60,000 nucleotides of DNA from Antedon mediterranea (GCF_964355755.1 NC_092670.1:32167795-32227794), one strand, 5' to 3'. Counted from the stretch's first letter, positions 12,265-25,045 are shown. Numbers and translations: made by a program. Notes: generated from the sequence alone by a model not told the origin.

Positions 12265-14015
12265 AATACAGAACTACTGAACATTAATATGCAGTTTAGT
12301 AATTATTCGATGAATTACTGTTTACACTGAAATTAAACGCATGCTACTTTTTTTTTTTATGTTTTTAATCTATTAGTATAACTATCCAGCTTATAACTTT
12401 ATTTTGTTCCCAACCGTTCAAATGTAATGGACACTATTCTTGAGTTTTTTAGTCGCGTGGACGCGACTCTATAGTTCACTATGTCGGTCGGTCGGTCTGG
12501 CTGTCGGTCCGGTATCACTATGGGTTTTAGCACGCGACTTATGGCTGTTGGCCTTGTTAATAATATGTCTTACCTAATATGATTCCTATTCTTAGGTATA
12601 TGTGCTCTTCGTTAAATTTCTAGTTAAATTGAAGATTTAGTTTAAATACCTCTCTTAGATTAATGTAACCAATCCAATAAATCAATGTGTTTCATTATAA
12701 AGAAGATTAATTTTAAAAAATGTTAAAAGTGTTGATTTTTGTATTTAATCGTATTTTAATTATTATTATATTCATATCTCTTATTTTTTATACAATATGT
12801 GTGGATATACGTACCTCTATGCTGCTTTTGCAAACAATGTGTGTACTGGTTACGTTGTTAATTGTCAATGAAAAAAATATAAAAAGGCATTTTAAATGAC
12901 CAAAAATATAATTACTTTTTTTTTGAAAATCACTTAAATAAATCCAAGTAGTATAATGGTATTTAATTTTAAGAAGAAAAGAAGCAAGTAATATATATTA
13001 AGATATCTTTAATTCTTTCTTTTATAATTATATTTCTCTTATACGTATTTCTACTTACTTGTAGGCTAATTCTACTAAATTAGAGAATATTATTGTTACT
13101 CCTAAATATCCGTTTGCAGTATTATCTCGACATTTTAAATTTCTATTCCGTGTTATACATCTAGTTATCGTTGAAATGTAAATAATGCGTACTTTTTATA
13201 GATATTGACTCGTAATAATAACAGTTAGTTTAATGTACGTACAGTAATCTATACTACTTTCTATTTATATATAAAGAGTGTAAAGAATTTTGACAGAAAG
13301 AGAAGCAAAGTATTTGTATATTTGGAATTCAGTTTTGATAAAAACAACTATGAATACAATATAATATCATAAAGTAATATCAGGAACTATTTTACATTAT
13401 CTCGTGATAACCACACGTACAAACAATATTTTAATTCCGAGATGTTACATATCATGATTTATCACGGCCGCAAATGGCCTATTTTTACATAAATTTGCAA
13501 TTTATACTATATTCGGTAATTAATAAGCCTACTATAAATGACTATTAGTTTTTAACATAATTTCTTTTTTTTTCAGCAAAAAAATTAATTTGTATCGCAG
13601 GACTATAAAATCATTACCATTATTGTTGTCAAATATTTTAATTATAGTATTTCCCATTATAATAAAAACCTAAATATTTCTGTAACATTAGAAAAAACAC
13701 TTTTTTCCTTTTGAAATTGTATTTTATGATATAGCTACACAATAAATGTCAAAACGCTTTATTTCTAATGTACTTTAGATTCATTTATTGTGGGTTAACA
13801 ATGATAAAAACATAAAATAATATAACACGATGATGACGATACAGTTATTCACCTGTCATTTGCGGTCTCTTCATATAACGGATACAGTACTCATCAATAT
13901 AATCAGTGAATTTAGTACCCATTGAACACCTCCGGTCAGAGACATCGGATTATGATGATGATAAGGATTATGATTAGGTCATTATGACTATGGCGATGAC
14001 GATGACCACGATGAT
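12265..14015. other. AT-rich intergenic DNA
   Basis: No gene is recognisable. A dispersed repeat with a GTCGCGT-GG-ACGCGAC hairpin followed by GTCGGTCGGTCGGTC lies at 12452-12541. The rest is long A/T runs. Confidence 0.45.
12452..12541. repeat. GTCGG-rich dispersed repeat with short hairpin
   Basis: A 7-bp-arm hairpin (GTCGCGT, GG, ACGCGAC) is followed by several GTCG units and GTCCGGTATCACTATGG. GC content and codon-free structure differ from the surroundings. It resembles short interspersed repeats but is a single copy in this window. Confidence 0.5.
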
Positions 14016-14050
14016 ATCAGGGAGTTGTTATCTAATAACAACTCCCTGAT
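14016..14050. repeat. Perfect 16-bp-arm hairpin
   Basis: ATCAGGGAGTTGTTAT is followed by a 3-base loop CTA and its exact inverted copy. It is not next to a gene end and is likely a terminal or recombination remnant just left of the LINE. Confidence 0.85.
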
Positions 14051-14183
14051 GATAAATATGCTTCTTCATAAGGATATGTTTTAATTAATCAGATCATTTA
14101 ATAAAAAAATTAATTGCGCATGACAACAATTTGTCCTTATTTAAATCCAATTTTCACAGAACTTTTATCGGTTAATCGGTTTA

Positions 14184-16720
14184 TTGTTTTTCATGAAATT
14201 TCAATTCTTACTTTGGCAACAACATATTAATTGTATTATTTCTTCGAATATTCAGTGGTTTTTGGTTGTTGTTTTTTCCGAATTGATTGATAATGATTTA
14301 TTATTTATAACAAATCGTATAATTCCTGGAACTATTTACTTAACATATTCTCTTCAATCAAATTTCATAATCAAACAATTTAGGCTAGGCAATCTAGCTA
14401 AACAAACAGCCCAACCCATCTGTTTTGAATTTGAATATCATCAGGGTGTGTTACAAAGGTCTAAAATGTTGATCTCGTCATATCTGGGAAAGATCTTGCT
14501 TGGCTGTTTTTATCGTCCACCCAGTGCTTCTATCTCTTACACTAATGATTTTACATCAGCTATGGAAGACGCACTGGACATCAGCCACTACTATCAAGCT
14601 ATTATACTTTGTGGAGACTTTAATATGAAGAATCAACGGCAATTGCTAACCAATAACTTTGAACGTTTAATTCCTGACTCTATGAACTCCTTGGACTGTA
14701 CACAATTAGTTAATTTTCCAACTAGAAGGGTTAATATTTACTCAACACATTGTGATAGTCATCCTCTTGATCTTGTTTTTACAAACAGACAAGAGTTAAT
14801 GTATGTAGAGTCAACCCCTGGTTTGGCAAATAGTGACCATGTTGGAATTTCCTTTGTTATCTATGCCTCAAATATCAGTATCAAATCTAAAAATAATAGT
14901 AGAGATAAATACTTTTCTCTAGATTAAATCCCAGCATTTTACATGAAGAACTTGAAAGTGCTTATTGGGAATCTTGTTTTGTCGATAACGATATTATTTA
15001 CACCTGGACAAATTTTAAAAGAATTCTTACTGATATTTTTGATAAGGTTATTCCGAAAGGTAAAGGGCGATGTAAGAAAAGATCCCCTTGGATTACTCAA
15101 GAGATAGTTAAATTAAGTAGAAGAAAGAAACGTGCCTTCAAACAGGCTAGAACACATCAATATACCTACTTTTGGGTTAAATATAAAAAAGTTCAAAATG
15201 CTGTGAAATATGCTTGTAGAACAAGTTGTCATGAGTATGTTAAAAATTTAGCCAAGTCTAAAGATCAGAAACCGTTCTGGCCTTTTGTTAATTCTAAATA
15301 ATCAAGCAATATCCCATCTTTGTTTATTGTTGATAACGTCACTGTTGATGACTCATCCAATATTGGTAATAAATTCAAATCTGTTTTCCAGAGCAATTTC
15401 TCTCCTAATCTCAACCACCTTTTGTTCCTCCTGTTTCTGAGTTCTGCTGTCATCCTGGTGTTGATATCATGAAACAATTACAGGTTCGTGAGGATGAGGT
15501 GAAAATCAGTAATTGCTTCTCTGGCTGCTTCTAAATCCCCTGGACCTGATGGAATTTCTGCTTCATTCCTTAAACTTTCTTCTTTTTCTGTTATTCCTGT
15601 TTTAACCGAAAGAATGCTTGGATAGTCGCAATCCACACCGTATCGATGCAATTTTCCGTGACTGGTCAAAGGTATTTGACAGAGTTAGCCACCCTATCTT
15701 TATGGATAAATTGCACAAGTAGGCCTATGGCTTTTGTGGGAACTTACTGAATTGGTTCAGTTCTTTCCTGTCGAATTATGAACAAGCTGTTTCTTACAAA
15801 GGTTCTCTTTCCTCTTCGGTTCACGTTACATCTGGAGTGCCTCAGGGCTCGGTGCTTGGCCCTATTCTTTTTAATATGTATATTGCTGATCTTTCTACCT
15901 TGATCTCATCCCACATGCCACAATATGCTGACGACACTGTTCTCTATAGAGTAATCAAATCCCCAGTTGATTGTGACTTTTTACAGGCTGACCTCAACTC
16001 TATCATTAAATGGGTGAAACAAATCGTATGCCCCTCAATCCTGATAAATGTAAAGTCTTTCCAATATTTCATCTTTAATAATCAAATCCAAACTGTGTCC
16101 CACTAAATTTACCTTGGAGTTACTTTAACTTCTGATTTAAAATGGAACCAGCTTATATCCCAATATGTTATTAAATGTAACAGACTTGTGGGTTTTATTA
16201 AACGTTGTGTTAAGACCAGTGACCACCTTGTTCTTTTAAAACTTTTCACAACAATAGTAAGGCCAATCATTGAATATGCAGCTCCCGCGTGGTTACCACA
16301 TCAACAATGTACCATCGACCAAATCGAATCTATCCAACGACGTTTCACTAGGTCATGTTTTCCAGGCTATTTCTAAACTATATATTTCCTCCGTTCGTCT
16401 CACGAAGCCCGCTTACCTTCCTCAAACTACCCCGGTTATATCATAGACTTCAATTTCTTCAATTTAAATTTGTAATTAAATGTCTCTACTTAGATTGTTT
16501 GGTTGATGGTGCATTGTTGCCCACACCAGTTTCTTGTAGAAATTATGAATTGGTTTTTAGGCATATGGGTTCTCGTACCAATGCATTTTACCACTCTACT
16601 TTTATTTCTTTTCCGAGGTTGTGGGATTCCCCTCTCCCCCCCCCCCCCCCCGATTGACTTATTTGTGCCTTTTTGGTTCCTCTAAGTTTTTCCCTGCCTT
16701 ATTTAATGTCATAATATGAT
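14184..16720 (+). mobile_element. Decayed non-LTR retrotransposon (endonuclease + reverse transcriptase)
   Basis: An apurinic-endonuclease-like domain is readable at about 14430-14900 (CFYRPPSAS, LCGDFN, LDLVFTN, SDHVGIS). A linker with KRSPWITQEI follows, then a reverse transcriptase start (SKSPGPDGIS near 15530), the VPQGSVLGPILFN and YADDTV core at 15837-15960, and a C-terminal part with ITLGVTL / RPIIEYAAPAW to about 16375. Several frameshifts and stops, and a deletion between the RT start and core, make it inactive. The motif set fits the CR1/Jockey-like LINEs. A C15 tract lies near 16636-16651. Confidence 0.85.
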
Positions 16721-17050
16721 AATAACAAGATACTGTTAATACGGTCATCTCAACAAAGGTAAAGAATGGTAAAAATGAAGATAGATAATAAAAAGATGAA
16801 ATAACAAAAATAAAGATAATGATGTTGATGAATATGAAACCATACTAATTCATTTGGTAAACTGAATCAGTTCTTTTGAGTTGCGAAAAAAGATTTTTTT
16901 TAAATCTGACCAAATTAAATGTATAATCCTTAAATAGATTCGTCTAAAATATTGTTATGCTTCAATTGTTTTATTTTCTAAAAGTAGGCCTACGTGGCTT
17001 TTGTTCAATAGAGCATACTATATATTATTAATTACAATATAATTTTAAAT

Positions 17051-17070
17051 ACTTCCCTGTTTAGCGAAAT
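17051..17070 (+). promoter_or_regulatory. Shared upstream element of receptor copy 1
   Basis: ACTTCCCTGTTTAGCGAAAT lies 121 bases before the start codon. It matches elements at the same relative place in the other five receptor genes, with one change in the ETS-like core (CCC for CCT). Confidence 0.45.
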
Positions 17071-17171
17071 TGTGCAGTTAGATTTACAATTCAGTTGGTT
17101 TATATCAGGGAATCTCCACTGATATTATTGATAAACATTTTTCAACACAGAACTGATTGAATAAAATAAAA

Positions 17172-18281
17172 ATGCTATATCTTATGGTGGTCAGTTTGAT
17201 CATTGCCAGTAGTGCTAAGGCATACAAGAAGGTTGATTTTGATTATCGCTATAGAATGTCGAATTGGGTTCAGTTTCAGATTGTGAAAGTTATGGAAATA
17301 GATAACAACATATGTAATGTACAACACGAAGCTCATTTAACAGCTAAGTCGTCAGAAAATGCCAACTGTCACTACTTCCTATCTTACTACGGAACGAAGG
17401 ACGGAATATGCATATGCCAAAGTCACGACGATCAACAGCGTCTGATGCCGTCAGGGGAAATCGTACTGAATAAGACATTTGCTTATTATGAAGACTGGAG
17501 AATTTCTTGTGCCAATTTAGTTGATTACATCTTTGCACACGAACAAATGTTAATTCCATGCAAGGTGACAACTACATCAAGACTGGAAAACAAAACAAGG
17601 AAACTAATAGTTGGGTGGATCCAAGGAAACCGTGTCAATTCACAGTCGTTGTATCTGAATGACACAGTACATTATTTTAATCAAACATTTATAGGATACA
17701 AGCAGGGAGACGGTATATTCTTTTATTGTACTTCAACAGAACATAATGTTAATTCTAAAAATTTTATAAATGTTTGCTACACAATGAATATAACAGTTTA
17801 CCCTCCTGTGGAAATCACGGATTTGAACATTGATGGGGAACATTGCTTTAAATGTAAGCTTAGAGGTGGATCTGGTCGCAAGAATTACTACTGGTCTTTG
17901 AATGGAAAATTGCAACCAGAGTCGGGTTACGACAGTGAGGATGGCAACAAAAAATGCTTTAAGGATTTAGTAACTGGACATTACGTTGCTAAATGTCTGG
18001 TGAGCACTCGGGAGAATTCTGATGTGACAGAATTTTCTGTTAACAAAACATTGTCAGTCGACACTAGAGAAGACCTTTACAAATTACCAACCATAATACT
18101 GGGCTCTACAACAGTCATCCTTTTGATAGTGGTTGCTATTCTCATCGGTCTACTCACAAAAAGCATGGTAATAATCCAAAATCTGTTGGAAGTAATTCAA
18201 GGTCCCACAGAAAATTACCGGAGAAGGAGATCAGACAATATGGAGAATGAGTATTTGATTGTCACTGACATTACTGATTAG
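17172..18281 (+). CDS. Three-Ig transmembrane receptor, copy 1 (short tail)
   Basis: This is a single open frame of 369 residues. I start at ATG 17172 because it opens directly into a signal peptide (MLYLMVVSLIIASSAKA). Ig-like domain 1 has NCHYFLSY and DGICICQ. Domain 2 has WRISC, IPCKV, VGWIQG and GDGIFFYC. Domain 3 has GEHCFKCK, YYWSLNG and AKCLVST. The membrane span is at about residues 305-330 (LPTIILGSTTVILLIVVAIL). The tail is only about 39 residues, with an RRRR stop-transfer cluster and one NEYLIV motif. It lacks the acidic-YYSI repeats of the other copies. It is also the most divergent ectodomain: the Tyr of the DxGxYxC motif in domain 1 is Cys. Several N-glycosylation sequons are visible (for example NKT, NDT, NQT). 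It should be a cell-surface receptor; ligand and partner are unknown. It may be the oldest surviving copy, by divergence. Confidence 0.85.
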   Translation: MLYLMVVSLIIASSAKAYKKVDFDYRYRMSNWVQFQIVKVMEIDNNICNVQHEAHLTAKSSENANCHYFLSYYGTKDGICICQSHDDQQRLMPSGEIVLNKTFAYYEDWRISCANLVDYIFAHEQMLIPCKVTTTSRLENKTRKLIVGWIQGNRVNSQSLYLNDTVHYFNQTFIGYKQGDGIFFYCTSTEHNVNSKNFINVCYTMNITVYPPVEITDLNIDGEHCFKCKLRGGSGRKNYYWSLNGKLQPESGYDSEDGNKKCFKDLVTGHYVAKCLVSTRENSDVTEFSVNKTLSVDTREDLYKLPTIILGSTTVILLIVVAILIGLLTKSMVIIQNLLEVIQGPTENYRRRRSDNMENEYLIVTDITD

Positions 18282-21200
18282 AACGAATAATTATAAACAT
18301 TCATCATATTAACTAGACCTATATTGACTTTCTGACAATATATCCATTTGAATTTAAATTTAAATCATTTATATTCTTTGTATTAATCTATATGGTGAAT
18401 GAAGTGCTATATAAGAATTACATACTTATTTGCTATTTGTGTTTATGTAATTTTTAACTAATTGCTCACTTTAAATCACAAATAGTATTGTTTTGCTAAT
18501 GTTCTAACGAGAGCAGGTTAATCTGTTCAGGCCTATGTATATTGCTTGCTCATGGAAAGAGTGTACTTATTATGCCAAATAATGTTATAATGTTATAAAT
18601 GTTATTATTGTAATTTTATTTTTAAGTATTAAGAAAAACCATAATTATAATGCTCTTGCTTAAGTACTAATCAACTCAATTCTGAGACACCACAAATCAT
18701 GACTTGCATTGCTAAATACCGAATATCCACTATGCAGTTATATTATCTTAGGGAGAAATCAAACTACCTCATTCAATTTCACAATTAAATACGGGGCAGG
18801 TAGCTAGTCTTGTATGGTAAAAAAACGGTGAGTGGCTAAAATTAGTTTAAGAGTAAGTTTCACAATGTTCTGATCTTTATTTCCAGAAACAGGCGATAGC
18901 TACGATAGAAATTAATAATTATGTTTCTTGTTTTTTTTTTAGGTAGAATGTATAAAGTCGTTGTAGCGACTGATGTAAATAAAGTAAAAATAAGTTGTTC
19001 AGCTGTATGAAAATAAACCCTTACAGAAAGCATTAATTACAAATATATAATGAAATTATAATATGAATTAATAAATAATAAATTATTATATAATTAGAGT
19101 AGATGTTAGTAACAAACAGACATTTTAATATTGTTTAATCATTTCCTTTTCATAATAATGCCATGTTGCGTATTAAAAACATAAAAACCAAATTATACAT
19201 ATCCTGAAAAATACACACCCTTCCTTAATTCCTTCTTTCATAAACCAATTATTAATACAATTTGTATCGTGAAAGATGATAATATATATGAAAGAAATTA
19301 TATAAGTCATATTCTTGGTCAAGTAAATATCAATGAACAAATGCCGAAATACTTGTGTAAATATTTTACATTCTTATTTTTTATAATCAAATATTTTTTC
19401 ATCTAGTAACTACCGATGATTGCATAGTAAATATCAAAATGTATGTAACCGTAGCAACAAATAATATAGCAGGCTTAATAGATATTGTATGTGTTTTTTT
19501 TTACACGTGAGACTGTAGGCCAATATTTATATTATATATATTATTGTTATTGTGATAATTATAATACTAAAGCATTATAATGTTCCATAATAATGTACCG
19601 TATGTCCAATGGAATCGGCCAGGCCCAGTACATCAGTATACTAATAATAGTAATAATTAATAATAATTATTATAAAAGTTAAAACGATTAAAAATAGTGA
19701 TAAAGACATAACACATTTTGAAATATTTAATGTTTTCTTTCATTGAAAAAAAAAAAAAAAAATATTTATTTATAAAATATCAGAAATTATAATGTTTTTT
19801 TACTCAAATATGAATGAAAGAAATAAATGTTTATTTGAATTTGAATTTGAATTTGAATTTGAATAATTAGATTAGACACAATTATTTTAGATATGAATAA
19901 AAATAATCTTTTTAATAATAATAATATTTATAATAATATAATATTAATAATTTTTTTAATAATAATCTATCTTAATAATTCAACTAGCTTTAGACTTAGT
20001 AGTGTTGTGAATTTATGTTTTTACGTGATTTTTTCAAGCCAAATAATATTGTTCAATTTTAATTGAAATTAAAATTTTCTTTTAATGAGAGTATAAGTGT
20101 GTCAACTATAATGAAAGTTTTGTTTTTGGTGAATGGTGGCTATTTTCATCTGTTGATCAACTCGGCTAAGTCTTGACGAAACGTTTTTTGATACTGTATC
20201 ACTTCAATCGACGCATGCGCAGCAAACAAAGGCGGGGTCTGAAAAATAAATTAAATTCTCTTATGTAAAGAAAATCCTGGGAATTTATGAAAACTCTCTG
20301 CATCTCTTGTCTGACACGTCACCCGGAGCTACAAATGGAGGGAAGGGAAATATCACTGGTCATTCAATATTACATTTACGCCAAAATGTTGTTTCTTTAT
20401 CTGTTTTTGGCTCTGTTTAAAAAATATAATGTTTCGAGTGTGAAGTCAATTACAAGAATGGCATCCAAATAAGGGCACGTTATGAATTATTTCATTGTTT
20501 ACCGGTTACTCATCGCTGGCGTATCAATAATTGAAAAAAAAAACAGGTAAAATTATGAGAATACGCCGTGGAATTTTCAAACGTTTTTAATTCAGTACGA
20601 ATACTTCCGTTACAAACTGATTTCCCTATCTCATATTTTTTTTTGTCTTGTGTGAGTTCATCTCACGTTTATTTAAATTCTCATTGGTGAATATATTATA
20701 TACGTATAAGTACATTTGCAATTAAAAGTAAGTGTTTAAAGTAGGTAAAATACAGGTATATTTACATAAAAAGATGCTTGAATTCAGTATTAACCATATT
20801 TGTTTTCATTCAAATTTTAGATACGATGTTAATTAAAATGTAAAAATGAAAAATGGCGGTAAAATACATGATTAAAATTTTTTTGTAAACTATCTTATTT
20901 GTGATCTTATTTGTGTTCGAGTAGAGAGGCTATAAACTCAGTGGAGGAAATGTATCTCATATTAATGCATATCTCGCATAACACTCAATATACTTACCAC
21001 ACAACTAAACACATTTTACATTTTTTAGTACAAAAAAATAACAGGATAGCACTCTAGCACGCCTTAACATTTTTTTTCATGTGATCCTAAATAATAATCA
21101 CGTGCCATTTCTGATTTCTGTGTAGTTTGAAAGAGATACAAAAATGATATGCCATTATATGTATTATTGGATTCACCATTACTGATCATCGTTTATAGTC

Positions 21201-22535
21201 CTTACGAAGGACTTATGCCTATTTTTTTTTAGCCAAGCTCCACCTTTTTTATGAGTTTAGATTTAGATATGTGATACCAGTATGCTTTATAGGCCTCACA
21301 TAATTATACAGAACCACTTACACAAACCCTCGATTCCATTTACACTACGGTACCAACTATTATATAAATCTACTGCTGACTATCCCACCCCACCTTTATC
21401 AAGTTCCGTTTACACTGAATGGTACAGTAATTGTTTCATTACAGACACACAGAAAGTATTGTTTTGGAAAATTAATTAATGAGATCAAAGGTGGCGCTGT
21501 CTTTACCACTGAAACTCAATTTTAAATTTGTTCAACGCTCATGACTTTTAAAATCCGCAAAGGAACAATATAACGTGGAACTTCTTCCTTTTTTCTCATG
21601 TCACCGCTGCGTCGGTTTTGTTTTCATATTATTGTATACCCTATTTATACTAATTAAAAAATATAGTTATATAAAGTGGAATATCTTTACAATCTGTATA
21701 TAAATTTACGTAAGGGCAAAATTCGGTAAATCGGGTTAGGTCGGTTGAACAGCCAGAATGCAGCATCATAATGTTGAAGACAGGCCGATCTTCTTAAAAT
21801 ATACTATTTTGATAGATTTAATATACGTTTATACAAATGTATTGATTTGCGATGAAGAGAACATTCCAATCTCTCAGTATCTCTCAGTAAAATTATTTGG
21901 TTTAACACAAGTAGGTAAATTTATGGGCCATTAGGGGATAAACTTAAAAACTTTACATATAGTATTGCAATACTTTGACAACAATACTGTAAATACGTAT
22001 TAACCATTTAATCGTACGTGGGTACAGTTAGATATATGAGTAAGACACATATTACACAAATAAACTTACTGACAGTTACTTCTCAACGTTTGTATTAATT
22101 AATAATTACAACAAATACAAAGGTCGTAGTGGTGTATCGTTACATGTACTTTACTATTTCAATCGACTATGACAGTGACAGTTTTAACAAAGTATTAAAT
22201 TGCAAATGTTTTACTTTATTTAGTGGTATGTTATTAATAGGCATATAAAAAATGAACAAATATTTCGTTACTGAGTAGATAAAGAATATATTAAAAAAAT
22301 TTTCTTCTTTGTACCCATCCTGTTCCTCATCTCTCAACCCTAATTTTACATACAAAACACAAATTAGGTTTGTTTAAATGAGTCCAAATCCGAAAGTTAA
22401 ACTCATTTTGTGACAAGTTTCTCTTTCGGAATTAATTCCCAGGTGCTAATTTTAGTTGATAAATCATCGTGTCTATTTATTCTGTAATCGCCAATGTATT
22501 ATATTCTTGCAGTACGTACATTTTAAATGGCTTAA
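18282..22535. other. 4.2 kb AT-rich intergenic DNA, no gene seen
   Basis: No exon with recognisable similarity is visible. It contains A/T runs, a (TTTGAA)n microsatellite (19834-19865) and a small AGTCCTT-ACG-AAGGACT hairpin near 21197. Open frames here are short and lack family motifs. Confidence 0.45.
19834..19865 (+). repeat. (TTTGAA)5 microsatellite
   Basis: About five perfect hexamer units end at GAATAATTAG. Confidence 0.9.
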
Positions 22536-22781
22536 ATTACTGTGTATTCGAGAACCATCTGTGGGTACGACCTAGATGGTACGTGAGCGAAGCATTGCCC
22601 GCTGATATCCTAACAAGATTACTGTGTATTCGAGAACCATCTGTGGGTACGACCTAGATGGTACGTGAGCGAAGCATTGCCCGCTGATATCCTAACAAGA
22701 TTACTGTGTATTCGAGAACCATCTGTGGGTACGACCTAGATGGTACGAGAGCGAAGCATTGCCTGCTGATATCCTAACAAG
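22536..22781 (+). repeat. 82-bp tandem repeat, three copies
   Basis: Units start at 22536, 22618 and 22700, each beginning ATTACTGTGTATTCGAGAAC and ending CCTAACAAG. The copies are almost identical; the third has GAGAGCG for GTGAGCG and GCCTGC for GCCCGC. Each unit has an ACCATCT ... AGATGGT inverted pair around GTGGGTACGACCT. It lies about 180 bp upstream of the conserved element of the next receptor gene. Confidence 0.95.
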
Positions 22782-22957
22782 GATTGTTTGAAGTAAATTA
22801 CATTTTCCTCCATTTAATTTTTTGAAATGATAAAGCAAAGAGAATAATATAAAATATCCTCACTTTTCAGCAAGTCAGCTTGTTACAGAACTGATTAAAC
22901 CACTGTATGTACAGAGGTTAAAACTTTAAAATTGTTTAATTTTCTACCGCGTATACT

Positions 22958-22977
22958 ACTTCCTTGTGTTGCGAAAT
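22958..22977 (+). promoter_or_regulatory. Shared upstream element of receptor copy 2
   Basis: ACTTCCTTGTGTTGCGAAAT lies 90 bases before the start codon and matches the elements of the other receptor genes. Confidence 0.55.
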
Positions 22978-23047
22978 CAGTAATATAAATAACAAATGAT
23001 AGATATTGATACACATTACTCAGCATTTACTGAATTACTCAACAAAA

Positions 23048-24403
23048 ATGCTGCTCCATGTGTGTCTTATAATCAGTGTGCTCAATGTAAGAAATGCTAT
23101 TGCAGAAGAACGGTTGGTTGAGTTTGATTCTTGTTATTATACAAATGTTTGGGTACAATCGCAGCCTGTGAACGTCATATCATTAAATAAATTCTACAGT
23201 GGTAATATAACTGAAGAAGTGTTACATATAACAAAAGATGATGAGCAGCCGGTAGACAACATAGCTCATCTGCCAGGAAAGTCTAAAACAGTCAACTGTC
23301 ACTACTTTCTATCTTACAACGAACAATACGACGGAATATACACATGCCAAGACGATGACAATAAGCAATATGTGATTTCTTCAGGTGACGTCAAAAAATA
23401 TCAGCCCCCTGAATATTATTATTGGAGAATTTCCTGTGAAGATTTCGTTCAATATATGACAGAAGGTGATGAAGTAGTAATTACTTGCAAAGTGACAAAT
23501 ACATCACTGAACAACGAAAACTATAAAATAACAATAGGATGGATCCAAGGAAAACATAGCATTACACAGTCGTATCATTTGAATACTGAAACAGTTTTTG
23601 ATCAAATATTTAAAGGTCACAAACAAGGAGACGGTATATTCTTTTATTGTATTTCAAAAGAAAACACAATTAGCAGGTTTGTAAATTCGTGTTACACAGT
23701 AACAGTAACAGTTTATCATAGTAGTCCTTTTGTAGTGGAAATCAAGCCTATGAACAAACACGCTGTTGGTGAACATTGTTTTAAATGTCAAGCTAAAGGG
23801 GGATCTGGTCAGAATAATTACTACTGGACATTAAATGGACAACTGCTGTCACGGACAGAATACGATGGAAATGATGACCATACACAATGCTTCAAGAATT
23901 TAAAATCTGGTGATTACGTTGTCAAGTGCTTGGTGAGTACTCATGACAAATCTGATGCGATAGAGTTCACTGTCGATAATGTGTTGCCCACTTACACGAC
24001 TGAAGCGACAAATAGCAACGGCCATCTCTATGTCAGTACTATGCCACCAGCAGGACAATGTCACAGTAAAGATTGCAACAAATTACCAACAATAATACTG
24101 ACATTAACAACACTGAGTCTATTAATAGTTGTATTTATTCTTACATATCTACTAAAAAGAAAGTCTGCAGGCGACATTTCACAGCAGTCCGCTGAAAATA
24201 GTCAGATAAACACTAAAATGAGTGTCTTCTATACTTCTCCAGAGACCTGCACCGAAGAAGATGTATATTATACAATTGATGATACAGTTATTACTAATAT
24301 TTTAAATCAGAACAAAAGATGTAAACTTACAACAACCAACAACAGAGAAGGTGGGGTCACGAATGTTGCTGGAGCACCACACTATTTTGTTTTGGAGTCA
24401 TAA
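23048..24403 (+). CDS. Three-Ig transmembrane receptor, copy 2 (short YxxI/YxxL tail)
   Basis: This is a single frame of 451 residues. ATG 23048 opens the signal peptide (MLLHVCLIISVLNVRNAIA). Ig 1 (about 20-115) has NC84 and DGIYTC100. Ig 2 (about 125-225) has C147, W165 and GDGIFFYC201, plus an extra pair C130/C215. Ig 3 (about 240-310) has C246, W270 and VKC294, plus C243/C281. A stalk with C328 and C333 leads to a membrane span at about 358-380 (LTLTTLSLLIVVFILTYLL). The 71-residue tail holds EEDVYYTIDD and ends PHYFVLES. The extra cysteine pairs are shared by all copies. YxxI/L motifs could bind SH2 domains when phosphorylated, or act in endocytosis; neither is shown. The same tail type recurs in the copy at 44790. 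The family is not recognised as a named one. Role in cell recognition or immunity is inferred from architecture and clustering. Confidence 0.88.
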   Translation: MLLHVCLIISVLNVRNAIAEERLVEFDSCYYTNVWVQSQPVNVISLNKFYSGNITEEVLHITKDDEQPVDNIAHLPGKSKTVNCHYFLSYNEQYDGIYTCQDDDNKQYVISSGDVKKYQPPEYYYWRISCEDFVQYMTEGDEVVITCKVTNTSLNNENYKITIGWIQGKHSITQSYHLNTETVFDQIFKGHKQGDGIFFYCISKENTISRFVNSCYTVTVTVYHSSPFVVEIKPMNKHAVGEHCFKCQAKGGSGQNNYYWTLNGQLLSRTEYDGNDDHTQCFKNLKSGDYVVKCLVSTHDKSDAIEFTVDNVLPTYTTEATNSNGHLYVSTMPPAGQCHSKDCNKLPTIILTLTTLSLLIVVFILTYLLKRKSAGDISQQSAENSQINTKMSVFYTSPETCTEEDVYYTIDDTVITNILNQNKRCKLTTTNNREGGVTNVAGAPHYFVLES

Positions 24404-24519
24404 TAAAAAGTGTAAATAATAATGAACAATATACAGTATCAAGACACAGAACATGGCATTCTGATTTGATGGATGACTTGGCACTATAAAACAATTTTTT
24501 GGAACACTACCGTGGCATC

Positions 24520-25045
24520 GTTTGATAAGATAAGAGATGCCCAAGATTTGCGTACGCCCGTAAACAAGATTTATTCAAAGGGGAAAACATTATGAATTAT
24601 ATAATTATAGATCAATACAGGCTGCTTTGCGTATAATGGGTGATGTCAGTCATCCCCTAAATGATCAATTTATTCGAACCCGAAGTGGTAGTCTCTGTGT
24701 CCTTAAGACAAGAACAAACCGATCACATTACGCCTTTATAGCCAACGTCATATATACATTTGATAAACTCACGGCAAAAAAAGATAGGAAACTGTAGAGT
24801 TAACGTATCATTTTGCAATTCTTCCTTTTTAATATTGTATTTTTAATAGTTTTAATAATTTTATGATAAAAGCTTTTAATCTGTATGTATTATACATAAC
24901 CTGGCTTTTAATGTATATTTGTGTATTTTTGTTGTAATCTTTTGAATTTGTATAGTATATCTTTTTTTAATATTTCATGCCAGTTTCAAATGTATTTCGA
25001 TTTTATATTCCTATGAACAATAAAATAATATCAGTATCAGTTACC
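24520..25045 (+). mobile_element. 3' fragment of a LINE (C-terminal RT region and tail)
   Basis: A frame around 24590-24797 reads SHPLNDQFIRTRSGSLCVL and later FIANVIYTFDKL. This parallels the C-terminus of the LINE just downstream on the other strand (HPLHKQFALMNSGIRLRAL, FVPNAIHLYNS). It ends in AATAAAATAATATCAGTATCAG, a LINE-type tail with a short tandem unit. Only the 3' end is present. Confidence 0.6.

Noticed and set aside
22469-22657. Short open frame
   Set aside because: It runs through the 82-bp tandem repeat and has no signal of its own.
22536-22781. Hammerhead ribozyme or tRNA array in the 82-bp repeat
   Set aside because: No CTGATGA...GAAA core and no cloverleaf; only a 7-bp inverted pair.
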